A DNA stretch of 64,000 nt from Phoebastria nigripes (lineage: Eukaryota; Chordata; Aves; Procellariiformes; Diomedeidae), in contig JAYKAV010000411.1 in assembly GCA_035582835.1 (NCBI GenBank), positions 1,710,083 through 1,774,082 of the forward strand, written 5' to 3'. Of the stretch, positions 46,870-58,009 are shown piece after piece; within the stretch, counting starts at the first letter, position 1; the number at the start of each line of letters is the position of its first letter. The notes below the pieces were generated by a model. That model saw only the letters and a list, made by a program, of their open reading frames with translations. It searched no databases and had not been told where the DNA came from. The translations under genes and the position numbers were made by a program.

Positions 46870-48185
46870 GCTCAAAAAATAGATGGAACCACTGAAAAAA
46901 AGCTTGTTACCCAGGCAGCGAAGAGATGTACAGAAACAGTACGTCCCCTCTGTTATGAAACGGCGACTCTGCTAAAGTCAAGTTCCCAGTGGTGGAGGTC
47001 TGGATTTCTCCCTAGGGCATCCTGAGTTGTACTGGAGGGCAAAAGCTGTTTTCAGGTGTTTGGGGGCATATCAAGAATTTGTTCTTGAAATAACTTTTCT
47101 TCTTCCTGGTATATACAAATGGCTGCATGTGCATCAGTTTGCTTTTCTGGGCTTTGATTTCTTCTGGGACAGTAGTATTTCCTTTCTAATATATTTTGAG
47201 ATTGCTGGATATCAAGCATTATAGAAGAACCAGGAAAATTGATGTTATAAAGAGAAATAACCATATTAATTGGAAATAAGAAAAAGAAGAAAGTTGCAAA
47301 TCTGTCTTGCTTCCCCCCCACCCTCCCCTTATGATTCAACATGAAGAATACATGATTTATATTCCCAGTGGTGACTGGCTTGGATCCAATGACCTTTGCA
47401 GAAAAATCCATTGCTAGCATGGAAAATGTAGTAAAACAATGTAAGCGTGCTTATTGTAGGCATGTATATATCTTAACACAATAGGGTCCTGAGAGTAGCT
47501 GAAGTCTCTGGATTCTTCTGCAAGAAATGATCCCACATGGGAGCTATTGTGATGCTCCCTCTGCTGGCTCCCAATCTGCCTCCAAATTTTCCTTAGAAGA
47601 CCTCGCTTGGGCATTGATCCACAAACAGGAAAATAAGCAAACGAGGCATGGTGACGTGAAGGGTCACTACAGCCCAAAGGAGGGAGGCTATGTCTCCACT
47701 TCAAATGGACAAGAGCCAAAATCGTCAAGAAAAAGACATCTACCTTCAGATAAGATGATTACAGATAGCAAGGGGAAGAGCAAAGTCAAGCACTAAAGAC
47801 TTATATTCCATAACTTTAATTGTACCTCTACTTAAAAGCTATCCAAAATGCTTTGAGTACAATACATTTTCATGAGAAGGAAACACTATCAGTCAGTGGT
47901 TTCTATTTGAGAAAAGGATCTAGAACTTCATAAGCTGAATTCCACAATGTTTTTAATACTGTAACAGCTTATTTGCTTCGCTCATAAAATCTGAACTCTT
48001 TCTGACTTTTCCTTAATTATGGGTTTGGGAAGAATTTCTGTTTCCTGGAATAGTGAAGGGGGAAAATCCTGTTTACTTTAGAAATAACTTTTTTTTTTTT
48101 TGCTTTTCTCAAATCAGAGGGTCACAAGATGACCAGAGTCTATGACACAAAAATTATAAAACAAGATGATGGAACACAAATTTAA
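46870..48185. other. Gene-free interval
   Basis: No exon recognised. An 89-codon + ORF at 47527-47796 is rich in Ser, Lys and Gly, has no recognisable domain and overlaps a 104-codon ORF on the other strand, so it is not called. A CTCF-like motif lies inside it at 47554-47567. Confidence 0.5.
47554..47567 (-). promoter_or_regulatory. CTCF-like motif (-)
   Basis: On the minus strand CCAGCAGAGGGAGC matches 13 of 14 positions of CCASYAGRKGGCRS, including the first seven. The mismatch is A for the core C near the end. Confidence 0.35.
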
Positions 48186-48187
48186 AC

Positions 48188-48193
48188 AAAAAN

Positions 48194-48223
<30 letters not shown>
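48188..48223 (+). repeat. A36 homopolymer containing one N
   Basis: A run with N at 48193. One of only two A tracts of at least 20 bases outside the gene. Confidence 0.9.
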
Positions 48224-48225
<2 letters not shown>

Positions 48226-48402
48226 CTGACAAGCTTGTGGCAGTACAGTCTGCTAACAATTTACTCTGGAATTCTCTATGAAAATTTCAATTATTATGCA
48301 ACATATGAGATCTAGCTATGACTATGCTTTTTCCAAATGGCCAGAAAGAGAAAAAAGGCAGCTTCCTTAGATGATACGGTGGCACCTCTGTCCCTCTTCT
48401 AG

Positions 48403-48455
48403 CTGAATGCTTAAACACATGCTTAATAAATGTGCTTAGAGAGTCTGCTGATCTA
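48403..48455. repeat. Relic of self-complementary TTAAGCACATGCTTAA-type repeat
   Basis: ATGCTTAAACACATGCTTAA followed by TAAATGTGCTTAGAGAGTCT and GCTGATCT recalls the part of the TTGACTTCAATGG-type sauropsid repeat that reads ACTTAAGCACATGCTTAA and ends TTTGCTGAATC. CTTAAACACAT and ATGTGCTTAGAG are near-complements. Confidence 0.5.
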
Positions 48456-49135
48456 AGCTTTGCTTTGTTACCAACTTTAATGCTAGCACAGGCTGACTGG
48501 AGTTACTGGAGTTCATTATTGGTATTACAGTAGAGCAGGATGATTGCTTTTTGTTCTCAGAAGTAACTTGTCTTGCTGCTTCAGGTAGTGTCCCTTTTGA
48601 CAGAAAAGGAGAGAACGTGCCTTGGAACGAAGGCAGGCTACGGTTATGATCTGTAGTGGGGAGCCCAAATAGTAAAGCTAAGTTTTCAATTTTATAAAAT
48701 GGGAACTGAAGCAACAAGATGCAAGGAGAAGGAGTTGAAAGGCAGCTTATATGGGTGCAGGCAGGCAAAAGGTGCACCTGAGACCATGTACAGCTCTGGG
48801 TAAGCCTGGCTCCTGCCCATGGTGTCTCGCTTTCTCTGGGTCCTCATGATGATGAAGCTGTCCTGAACTTGCAAATTGTTATTCTGGGTGCTGCTGAAAG
48901 GAAGTACTGCTCACAGGAACATCAGTTCCTGGCAAGAACCACTTTGCCCTAATTCTGGCAACTCTTCCTGGCCTGTCATCATTACCCCAGTGCCTAGGCA
49001 AAGACTCTTAGTGAAATATCTTTCTGGATGATGGTCCTATTTGTGGTGCCTTGGCTCCTGTTTCCCTGTAGGCACTGGCTTATATGAGGGAATCTCATTA
49101 AAAGTATCTTTCCATGAGGAAGGTTTCTTCTAACT

Positions 49136-49209
49136 TGATCTACAGAGGAATTAGGCACTGGTGCCCAGGTCTGTGTGGTGATCTACAGAGGAATTAGGCA
49201 CTGGTGCCC
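49136..49209 (+). repeat. 43-bp-period tandem duplication (31 bp identical)
   Basis: The 31 bases at 49136-49166 recur exactly at 49179-49209, separated by 12 bases. The copy starts TGATCTACAGAGG and ends CACTGGTGCCC. With no mismatch it is either very recent or an assembly artefact. Confidence 0.95.
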
Positions 49210-49408
49210 CTGTGCCTGTGCCAGGCTGCTCTGTGGCTGTGGTGATGGACAAACATAACCATGTAGGCTTTTGGAAGTGCTTTTCAAGAGTCCGGAGAAT
49301 AAAGATAGCCATGAGGATGCCAACCAAAATCTAACCCAACTGTCCTTGCCAGCCTGGTCTCCGCTCTTTCTCAACCAAGGTTCATGGTTATTGGAGCAAC
49401 AAAGCTGA

Positions 49409-49428
49409 TTTTTTTTTTTTTTTTTTTT
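49409..49428 (+). repeat. T20 homopolymer
   Basis: Twenty consecutive T. Confidence 0.95.
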
Positions 49429-49885
49429 AAAAGTTGTCACACTTTCTGTTTAACTAGTATTGGGGCTTCCATGGGTTGTGTCTGTTGATGACTTAATCAA
49501 GTATCTTTGAGGTCTGATTATTTTTTACATAAAGTCCAATTTCTCCTGCTGTGTGAGCCCCACTGTGTTCAGGGGAAGTGACTTTTCTGACAGTTCCTGC
49601 CTGCTTTCTAGTGGAAACATCGCTTCCATCTCGGTATTCCTTGGCAAGTGCCTCTCCAGCTGTATCTGATGTGTCCTTGCTGCCTTCTTTCTGTGCTCAT
49701 GTGATATTTTTTGCTGCTTATCTCTTACATGCACGCAGCTCCAAGCAATAACTCTCAAACCCTCCAGAAACCCCCCGAGATACCACAGCACAGCTCTGCT
49801 CCCACCCTAGCCCTGCACATGGCCTGTGTTTCGAGCGGTGACTTCTCTAGTTTTTGTTATTGGTCTCATAAAGTAGCTTCAATAC

Positions 49886-49906
49886 TTTTTTTTTTTTTTT
49901 TTTTTT
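49886..49906 (+). repeat. T21 homopolymer
   Basis: Twenty-one consecutive T followed by C/T-rich sequence. Confidence 0.95.
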
Positions 49907-50283
49907 CTTTCTTCCTTCACATTGCCCCTGAATAAGAGATGGTTGTTGCACCCATCAGCTTAACGGCCATATGGCCATAGCCAGCAACTACTTCACCAAA
50001 GGGGCTCTGAGGAAGTCCAACAGAAAGAGAGGGCCAGACTGTGGTGAAATTAAGCAACATAACTCATGGCGTGTTGGACATAAGTTAACATCACTATAGT
50101 CTTGTTTTAAAGCTTTTATGCATGCTAGACTTGAGTGTCACCATTACTTAAATTCGCACTTGGGCATCGATAGTCTCCATGTAACCTATCTTCATACTTA
50201 CCTAAGACATCTGCAATTTCTTCCAATTTATGTGAATTTGGTACAAGATCTGAGGACTCCCAAGAGGCTAGGCTGAGAAAGAT

Positions 50284-50345
50284 CTGGCCTAAATTCCACT
50301 GCAGTCAATGGCAATCTGACTGTGGGCTTCAATAAGCACAGGGCT
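50284..50345. repeat. Relic of TTGACTTCAATGG-type interspersed repeat
   Basis: TGGCCTAAATTCCACTGCAG, GTCAATGGCAATCTGACTGT and GGGCTTCAATAAGCACAGGG follow the order of the repeat: TCCATTGAAGTCAATGG, an inner segment, then GACTTCAATGGGAGCAGG. The two halves are inverted with respect to each other. Confidence 0.55.
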
Positions 50346-50349
50346 CATT

Positions 50350-53300
50350 CCTTCAAAGAAAAAGGCAGTAAAGAGGCAGAATGGCAGTGCAGTAAAACGC
50401 ATCTGAAGGAAGATGTTTGTCATGCCAAAAATGTCAAGTGATATTTTTAGTTTGAAAAAGAACAAAGGGGAAAGCTTGCAATGTTTTAATTGTTAGGGAA
50501 GTTGTTGATTGCACTGTGAGAGAGTTTTCTCACTTTTATGATAACATCATTTAATTCCTTTTGAAAAATGGTGTACCTTGCTAATCTGGACAGATCTGGA
50601 GACACAGGGATGTATTCTTGTTTGGTACACATTCTTGAATGGGTGTAGCTTTGTACAGGAGCTACACACTAATGGCAGATGAAAATCTGTCCCTTTGTGT
50701 CTTTTAAGGGAAAATTTCAACAACTGTATTTCAAAAAGTCACATTTTTTGTATCGTGGGAGCCCCAGGCTGAATACTACTGTTAAACCAGTATAAAAGTT
50801 TCCTAATTGCTACTCTGATAGAAGGCATTTGGCTTATATACTGCACTAGAGAATGTAGTTTTCACCACAGTGTGGTGAAGTTATTCAGTATGGTATTTTT
50901 CTGTAACAGCATGAGAGGGCTTACATTTGCAACAGCTTCAGGAAAACTTAAGGACCGTTTCCCCCTGTCTTACTATATGATGACTTCCATGTTACTACTA
51001 TACAGTCTAAAATCTGGTAATAGATGCATGTAGCGTTAGCATCAGATCTGGTAGGTGTGAGAACGATCACGGTTCTCGCACCATGGAGTTGTGAACTCCC
51101 CTGTATCTATCTGCTTCGCACCTTGCTGCTATTGTAAGGTGGAGGAGAGCAGCCGTTTGCAAAGCTGAGCTCTCTGTGTCCTGGCCAAATCCTTTATAGA
51201 TGGGCCAATTTCCTTCCCAAATGTTTGATCATGGTGGTGTTGCTGATGTTCCAAAGACAACCTGGCAAACGGCTTCTTTTTGCTGGCAGGAAGGACCAGT
51301 CTTTGGAAATTTAACTCTGAGTTCACTTATTCCTGGGAAAATGAGAGGCAGATTTCAGTGAGCAAAAAGCTTCAGACCTTTAATCTTGGTCAGTCATCCC
51401 TCATTTTCCCTTCTGAAATCCAGAAAGGTTATTTAGAAAGCAAAGGACTTCAGTGAAATGGGAAATAAGCTATTGTTAGGAAAATATTTTCTAACCAGAT
51501 AACGACAATCCAGAAAGTGCTTCTGAGCTCTGAAGTACTGGCTACAGTTAAACGAGAGTTGGGTTTTTTTTCCTGATAATGAATATGCTCTTTCTTGTTT
51601 TACATATTTAATTAAATCATCATGGAGAATACTAAATACATGGTATTTCAGAAATTCATACTGTTTTTACTGGCTGTCCTGGAGCCTCTTTTGTCTTTCA
51701 TTAAGTTTGCCTCTGACTAAATGTTTCTGATTATTTGGAACTGAAGATTAATTGTTGTACTCGACTTTACCCAAGCATGCACATGTTCCTGGGAAGCTGA
51801 CCGTAAACTAGGCCATAAGCAACCAGAGTCCCATAGATTATGACCCAGGGCCAGCTGTTAGGATATTAGAATATATTATGTTTTGTTGAGAGACAACATA
51901 ATCTCTTTCCTGGATATGCAAAAGATACCTGGGGAAAATTCACTGGTGAGGCAGCTCTAGGGACACTGGGCCAGAGCTAGAAGAAACTCTGGATGGGAGC
52001 TAAAATTGTAATTGTAAAACCTTCTGCTCGCCTGATGCCTAAAACTCCTCGGCTCCCCAGGCACTGGGAGCTCTCTTCTGCATGTGTGTTTCTGCCCAGG
52101 TGTTCCTTGGTCTCGGTGGGGCGAAACAGCCAGGTGCCTGGCACACGTGTTGACCCCCAGCCCCGGCAATGGGTGGCCCTGCCTGCAACGCACTGCAACT
52201 CTGTACCCAGCGCTTTGGCGGCTGCTGCTTTTAAAACACAGCTGGAGGAGAAGGGACAATGCCCCCTTTATGAGACTGCTCTATGTCCACAGCATTTGCC
52301 CCAATTTCTCATCTAATCTGATTTCTAAGGGGAAAGATTTTGGGTCCTGCTTCCGATCCAGAGGATGCTTCTGCAGGATTGCTTGGAAAGGGGACTGAAA
52401 CCCTTCTCCCCACGTACCTTGGCCATGAGGGCAGACAGCATGGCTTAGTCTTGGTCTCTTTCCCTGGCCCAGTGAATGTTGTCTTATGCAAGGCACAATG
52501 GCTTAATTAGGAAGGAAAGGCATAGAAATCTCTTTTCTCTCTTCAAACAGGCTCCAGCCTGGGCACTGGGACATGTCCCTGGGGGTAGGAGATAGAGGAC
52601 TGAAATCTCTGACCTTGCCTTTCCCATTTCTGTGTGGTGCTTCAATCACCCCTTTATTTTATGTATTGGAGAAGGTATTGTTGGCTATGTATTAGCAGAA
52701 AAGATGAAGTCCAGGGCAACTTTTGAAGGAAAGGGAGTAGTCAGGTATCTTCANGGTATGCTTCATTGGCAGTGAGTGAAATGGCACACTGAAAATGCCC
52801 ACCTGTCCTCTGCCCTTGCTTGTTATGGAGAGTGCCAACACCAGCCAGAGCTGCCTGCGTGTGGTAGCTACAAACTGGGGTGCCGGATGCTGTTTGTGCA
52901 ATGGTCACAGACGCACGGTGCTTAACAGGGGTCCTGAAGTCCACTTTAGGGCCAAGTACCTGTTTTTTCAATATTTAAAAAAAATTTTTAGTCATCCTTT
53001 TCCCTCACTGATGGGTGTGTTGCTGAGCTTTTTAATTTCACCAGGTGCCAAAGCTGACTTTTTTTCCCCCCACAGAAAGCAGGAGAAGCTCTACCCTGAG
53101 AAGGTGCTGGTGGTGGTGTTTCTGACTCAGGGCTTCTTGCAGATGTTTGTCCCGGTCCTTCCCTTGGCAAGCCTGCCTTAGAGTTGTGAGTGTCGCTTGC
53201 TGCTCCTGCACCGCCACTTGGCCTTATTCGACGGGTACACCACACAACCATAACCTCTTCCTCTGGCGAACAGTGGTAAAAATATTGCAAAGAGCCAACT

Positions 53301-53820
53301 GTGGTCTCTTTTTTTTTTTTTTCTTTTTTCTTCTTTTTCCCCCCTTTCCTCTGAAGACTTTCTCCAAATACCTCTAATTAAGTTGCACAGAAACGATAAA
53401 TCACAGTGTGTGTCTGCAGCCTGGGATCTCTCTGTTGGTGTGATGGGTTTAGCAAGCATCCCTTGGTATGGCTGGGGCAAAGAGTATGGTAAGAAATGTC
53501 ATGGGGAGTGGAAGAAGTTGCTGTCCCAGCTGTTTCTTGCTGCTTTTCTACTGGAGATTGCAGGCTGGTAAAGCTGGAGGTAGAATAAGATGAGTGCATG
53601 CATCTCAACTGCTTCTGGGCAAGCAGCAGTGGCTCAGGCGGCCTTTGTCAGCAGATTGTGTGAAGGGTTTCTCAGCGGTGATACAGCTGCGTCAATCCAG
53701 CAGCTTCTCATCACTGAAAGGGATGTCCCCCCCTCTTCCCTCCCACCCTGCCGCTGTGCACAGGGAGTAGCACCTGTCTGATCTGTTGGTCCGGTTCATT
53801 TGATAAGCAGAAAAAAATAT
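50350..53820. other. Gene-free interval
   Basis: No exon or RNA gene recognised. GC-rich parts near 52000-52480 and 53000-53480 carry overlapping ORFs on both strands, up to 128 codons (52795-53181, +), with no recognisable domain. An N sits at 52754. A T/C tract lies near 53311-53350. Confidence 0.5.
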
Positions 53821-53825
53821 TAGTT

Positions 53826-53949
53826 TTTCGGGGGGCTGAGTTTGGTTTTTTGTTGTTTTTTTGGGGGTTTGTGGCTGTGTTGTGGTTTGTGGTTTTTGTT
53901 TTTTTTGTTTTTTTTTTCTTTTCTTTTCTTTTCCCTCTCTCTCTCCTCT
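53826..53949 (+). repeat. TTTGG/T-rich tract grading into CTTTT and CT repeats
   Basis: T and G runs with GTTTG units, then CTTTT units repeated several times and CTCTCTCTCTCCTCT. One of the + strand TG/T composites. ORFs on both strands here are artefacts. Confidence 0.9.
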
Positions 53950-54441
53950 AGGTTTAGTGAGCTGAGCTGGGTCTGGGAGGTTGGTAAGCAGGGGAGCCAG
54001 TGCAAAGAGGCAGTAGGAGTGGCGAGAAGGGAGGATTGCCCCTTTAGTCAACAGTAGCTGTTAGACCAAGCTCAGCTGTGGTGGCAACCACAGCCTAATT
54101 AAACAGCAAAGTCTGTGGCATGCTCAGCATTTTCCCCTTCTCTGAATGCCACAGAGTGTAGACTGAGCTGCACATCTGCAATGCCAGGAAGAAATCTACT
54201 TCTATGCACAAATTAAAGCTTGCTAATTATCTCTTATTTTTATGGAATACCTTTTATAGTTTCTTTGTTGTATATTTTTCCATTTTTTCCTTTTTTCTTA
54301 GCCACAGAGAAGAAGGAAAAAAAAGTTTTAAAAAAAGAAAAAAAATCCTGACAGACAAAAATTTTATGCTCAGTGGCTAATGCAACTAAATTCATTGGGT
54401 ATTTTTTTGTTCGGTTAGGAAAACAAGACTTTCAAAGATTT

Positions 54442-54465
54442 AAAAAAAAAAAAAAAAAAAAAAAA
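54442..54465 (+). repeat. A24 homopolymer
   Basis: Twenty-four consecutive A. About 120 bases upstream the sequence is also A-rich (54316-54346). Confidence 0.95.
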
Positions 54466-55363
54466 GTTGGCAAAGATTGCCAGTTCAGATGGCTATTTTT
54501 GCTAGTAAATAAATAAATTCATGTATGTAATTTTGAGCCACTTCAGATCCCACAGACCAGAGAGGTGGAAAGCCATTCCTTGAATTTTAAGATGTTTGTG
54601 GAAATAATTCCCTTTGTCCTACAAGGAGAATTAGGGGATCTGCTCACAGACGTTCCTGGTGGTTTCACTGAAGGAGATGCAGGGGCTGGACTTGCCTTTG
54701 CATACGCAAAGGGCAATAAAACAAGCAGCCAAATGGCCAGAGAGGTCCCCATAAACATATCAAAGTTTAATGCTCGGTTTACGTAGCGGGCCTTGAATGT
54801 CTGTAGAAGATGGGTTTAAGCTGGGCTGCCAGACTTAGAAGCAATGCAGGCACGAACACATACTTGGTTTCTCAGCTCTGCTGCGAGGGCAGTAACAAAC
54901 AGGGGGAAGGAAGGGGGACCAGAAAATGGGTAACATCTTAAACCACTGGTTTGCGAGCGTTTGGTGTGTGAATGTATGTCAACACCTATAGAAAAGGGAA
55001 GACACGCGGTGTTCGGTTTGTTTCGTTTTTTTGCAACCCCGTCATTTAACAAAGAAAGCACTGGGGCCTCAAACAAGCAACAGCTTCTGCCATTGATGCC
55101 TATAATAGGACTGTGCTGGTAATAAATTATGGCAATGAGCTTGTTAGCAGAGTCCAGGCCTTAAACACTTGCTTAGTTACCGTAGCTATAGCTCCAGATC
55201 ATCAAAGTGCTCGAGGCGACCCAACGCCTGTGACAGGAGAGCTCCTCTAACCCAGGCTCTGCCAGGGGAAGGGGCAGGATTTGTATCTCTCTGCCTTACA
55301 GTGCTGTTAGTAAAAACGCTCAGCAGCACTCAGCCCAGCTCTGCTGTAAAGATAAGTAGCAAC

Positions 55364-55366
<3 letters not shown>

Positions 55367-55403
<37 letters not shown>
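55367..55403 (+). repeat. T37 homopolymer
   Basis: Thirty-seven consecutive T. Confidence 0.95.
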
Positions 55404-55405
<2 letters not shown>

Positions 55406-56598
55406 TTCTGTTGGGCATGGTGTTGATGATTTGTGGAACTTTTGCTTAGATTTCAAGATTTCTTTTCTTGTGTTAATTTGCTTCTTTTTTTTTTTTTTTT
55501 TAATTTATTAATTTTGACCTCCTGTTAAGGTGTGCACTGACTAGTTGCATATAGAAAAAACCTGCCTGAGCCTATTCTGCAGGCAGAAAACAGCTTATCT
55601 TCAGTCTTCCATGAAAAGACTTAGATGAAACAGAAGATGGGAGCTTGTTTCACTCAATACTAATCACAGTAATGTAATATGTATTTGCTTTTCGCAATTA
55701 CAGGCCTGAAATGCGAGGCTTTAGGGAAAACATTTTTTTCCTTCTCTCTGACGATCTTATCATTTTAATGCTGCCTGCTATTTATACACGAAGGAAGGGA
55801 AAAGAGGGACCGACAGCATGAAGCACCGTGATCCAGGCTTAGAGCAACAAAAGCTGAGGAAATTCAGTGGCTGGTCCACAGTCGCAGGCTGCTGCGCACA
55901 GGCAAGGAGGAGGAGGAGGAAGCAGAAGCTCATAGCTACATCTGCTGTCTCAGTGCAACCGAGGGCCTCCTTTGCTGGTGATCTGTCAGTGCGTGTATGC
56001 TTGGTGGTTAGGTCTGATGGCCTCATCTGGCTGGCTCCAAAATTTCAGTCACATCTGGTGCACTTCTGATCTGGGGCAGAGCCAGAAGAACTGCCCAGGA
56101 GGGGAAAACCAGGGGCCAGGTGGGGTCCCTGCACCTGCGCAGCATGGCCACAGCCTCGAGCATCTCTGCCGCTTTCCCTAGGTCAGACTGTGGTTTCTCT
56201 CGGAGGGGTGCCAGGGGCTTTTCCAGCATGAAGCACAGTGAGAGAGTTGCTTGCCATGGGGGTGGGAAGAGGAGGAGGAGGAAGGTTTGCACAGCTCCTG
56301 CTGGGAGTAGGGGAGAGCACAGAGTGCCTGTGGCATGGGAGGTGTCGGGAACAGGACGGGTAGTGCAGGGATGTCCCCAGGGGAGGTCCGGAGCAACTGG
56401 TGAGATGGAGGGGATCTCAAGAGGTTACAGGGTGGGAAGAGAAGGCCGGAAAGGCAGCAGCTTGCCGTACAGCTAAGCTTGGGCTGACGTATCAAGTGCG
56501 TTGCTTTCAAATGGGTAAACCAAATCACTGAACTTGGCTATGTTTGGAGAGACATGTCTGACCAGCTGCGTGCTTAATTACTGTCCTTTTCTCATGTA

Positions 56599-56667
56599 GG
56601 ATCTAGTCCAAGCTCCAGTAAAGTCAGCAGAACCTTGTTGACTTAATGGATTGTGCCTTTTAGGGCC
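56599..56667. repeat. Relic of TTGACTTCAATGG-type interspersed repeat
   Basis: GGATCTAGTCCAAGCTCCAG, TAAAGTCAGCAGAACCTTGT and TGACTTAATGGATTGTGCCT, ending TTTTAGGGCC, follow the repeat order GATCCAGTCCAAGCTCCAGTGAAGTCA, inner part, TTGACTTCAATGG, AGGCCC. CCAGTAAAGTCA and TGACTTAATGG are near-complements. Confidence 0.6.
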
Positions 56668-57142
56668 AAGATATTTTTTCCACAAATATCTTAGAATTTG
56701 GGCAGTGGGCGGGAGGGCAATTGGCCAGCCTTGCTTCCTTTCCTTGCAATTAATTTTGGTCAGTGGAAATTTTGTTCTTTTCAGAAATGATCTTTTTTTA
56801 AAACCAGAACATTTGTTTTTGCAAAAGAATGCTTACTTTTTTAGAAAACTTTTAATGATTGAATTGAAAAAACAATACAGATAATTTTTTGTGGTTTTAC
56901 ATTTCTGATTTATTATTTTTTCATGTCTCCCTTTTAAGAAGCTAAAAAGGGAAGGAATGAAAGGGCTAATTATAAACTTCTTTTTCAAGAAGAGGTTTTT
57001 GAAACTGAGCATCTTGAAAATCCCAAAGGAAAAAAAAAATCAGTTTATACAGAGTGTCACCAACTACTTCCCTCTGACCTTGCACATATTTAACTTAGGT
57101 AGAGTTTGTAGGAGTTCTAGGCAGTCACCCAGGAGGAGAAGG

Positions 57143-58003
57143 AATCGTAGAATTGTTTGGGTTGGAAGGGACCTTTAAAGGTCACCTAGTCCAACCCTCC
57201 TGCGATGAGCAGGGACATCTTCAACTAGATCAAGTTGCTCAGAGCCCCGTCCAACCTGACCTTGAATGTTTCCAGGGATGGGGCATCTACCACCTCTCTG
57301 GGAAACCTGTTCCAGTGTTTCACCACCCTCAGCGTAAAAAATTTCTTTCGTATATCTAGCCTAAACCCACCCTCTTTTAGTTTAAAACCATTNCCCCTTG
57401 TCCTATTGCTACAGGCCCTGCTAAAAACTCTGTCCCCTTCTTTCTTATAAGCTCCCTTTAAGTACTGATAGGCTGCAATAAGGTCTCCCCAAAGCCTTCT
57501 CTTCTCCAGGCTGAACAACCCCAACTCTCTCAGCCTTTCCTCATGGGAGAGGCGTTCCATCCCCCTGATCATTTTCGTGGCCCTTCTCTGGACCTGCTCC
57601 AACGGGTCTGTGTCTTTCTTGTGCTGAGGGCTCCAGAGCTGGACGCAGTACTGCAGGTGGGGTCTCACCAGAGCAGAGTAGAGGGGCAGAATCGCCTCCC
57701 TCAACCTGCTGGCCATGCTTCTTTTGATGCAGCCCAGGGTATGGTTGGCCTTCTGGGCTGCGAGCACACATTGCTGGCTCATGTGCAGCTTTTCATCCAC
57801 CAGTGCCCCCAAGTCCTTCTTGGCAGGGCTGCTCTCAAGCCCTTCGTCGCCCAGCCTGTATTGATACCAGAGGTTACCCTGACCCAGGTGCAGGACCTTG
57901 CACTTGGCCTTGTTGAACCTCATGAGGTTCACACGGGCCCACTTCTCAAGCTTGTCCAGGTCCCTCTGAATGGCATCCTGTCCCTCAGGCATGTCGACCA
58001 CAC
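57143..58003 (-). mobile_element. CR1 LINE, 5'-truncated 3' part, well preserved
   Basis: On the minus strand the element runs from about 58003 down to 57143. Its 3' end shows the CR1 UTR signature (AGGTGACCTTTAAAGGTCCC, TTCCAACCCAAACAATTCTA) and finishes in the octamer-type tail ATTCTACGATTC. The body encodes the C-terminal part of the CR1 reverse-transcriptase ORF. 5' truncation is normal for CR1 insertion. The upstream boundary is set where similarity to the VVDMPEG motif stops, so it could be off by some bases. The frame is open apart from an N at 57393, so the copy is younger than the one at 30975-31520. Confidence 0.95.
57226..58001 (-). pseudogene. CR1 ORF2 C-terminal fragment
   Basis: About 258 codons, open to a normal TAG. 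It encodes the stretch after the catalytic reverse-transcriptase core: [20 protein letters not shown], then a thumb-like segment with [79 protein letters not shown] and HWNRFPREVVDAPSLETF. The endonuclease and the catalytic YxDD part are absent, so it cannot move itself. Its first codon is GTG inside the ORF, so no start is implied. The frame on the opposite strand (57543-58127) is a shadow. Confidence 0.93.
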
Positions 58004-58009
58004 CATGAA

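Larger units (their letters stand above)
48460..50280. other. Gene-free interval with a recent tandem duplication and T tracts
   Basis: No exon recognised. It contains the 43-bp tandem duplication at 49136-49209, T20 at 49409-49428 and T21 at 49886-49906. Short ORFs show no domains. Confidence 0.5.
53950..56595. other. Gene-free interval with homopolymers
   Basis: No exon recognised. It contains A24 at 54442-54465, T37 at 55367-55403 and a T tract near 55483-55501. A GC-rich stretch around 55880-56470 carries overlapping ORFs on both strands (for example 56120-56476 + and 56178-56528 -) without recognisable domains. Confidence 0.5.

Noticed and set aside
47527..47796. 89-codon hydrophilic + ORF
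   Set aside because: No domain, opposite-strand ORF of similar length, no splice or polyadenylation context.
51054..51082. 11-bp hairpin (one G-T pair) with a 7-base loop
   Set aside because: About one such stem-loop is expected by chance in 64 kb; no other support.
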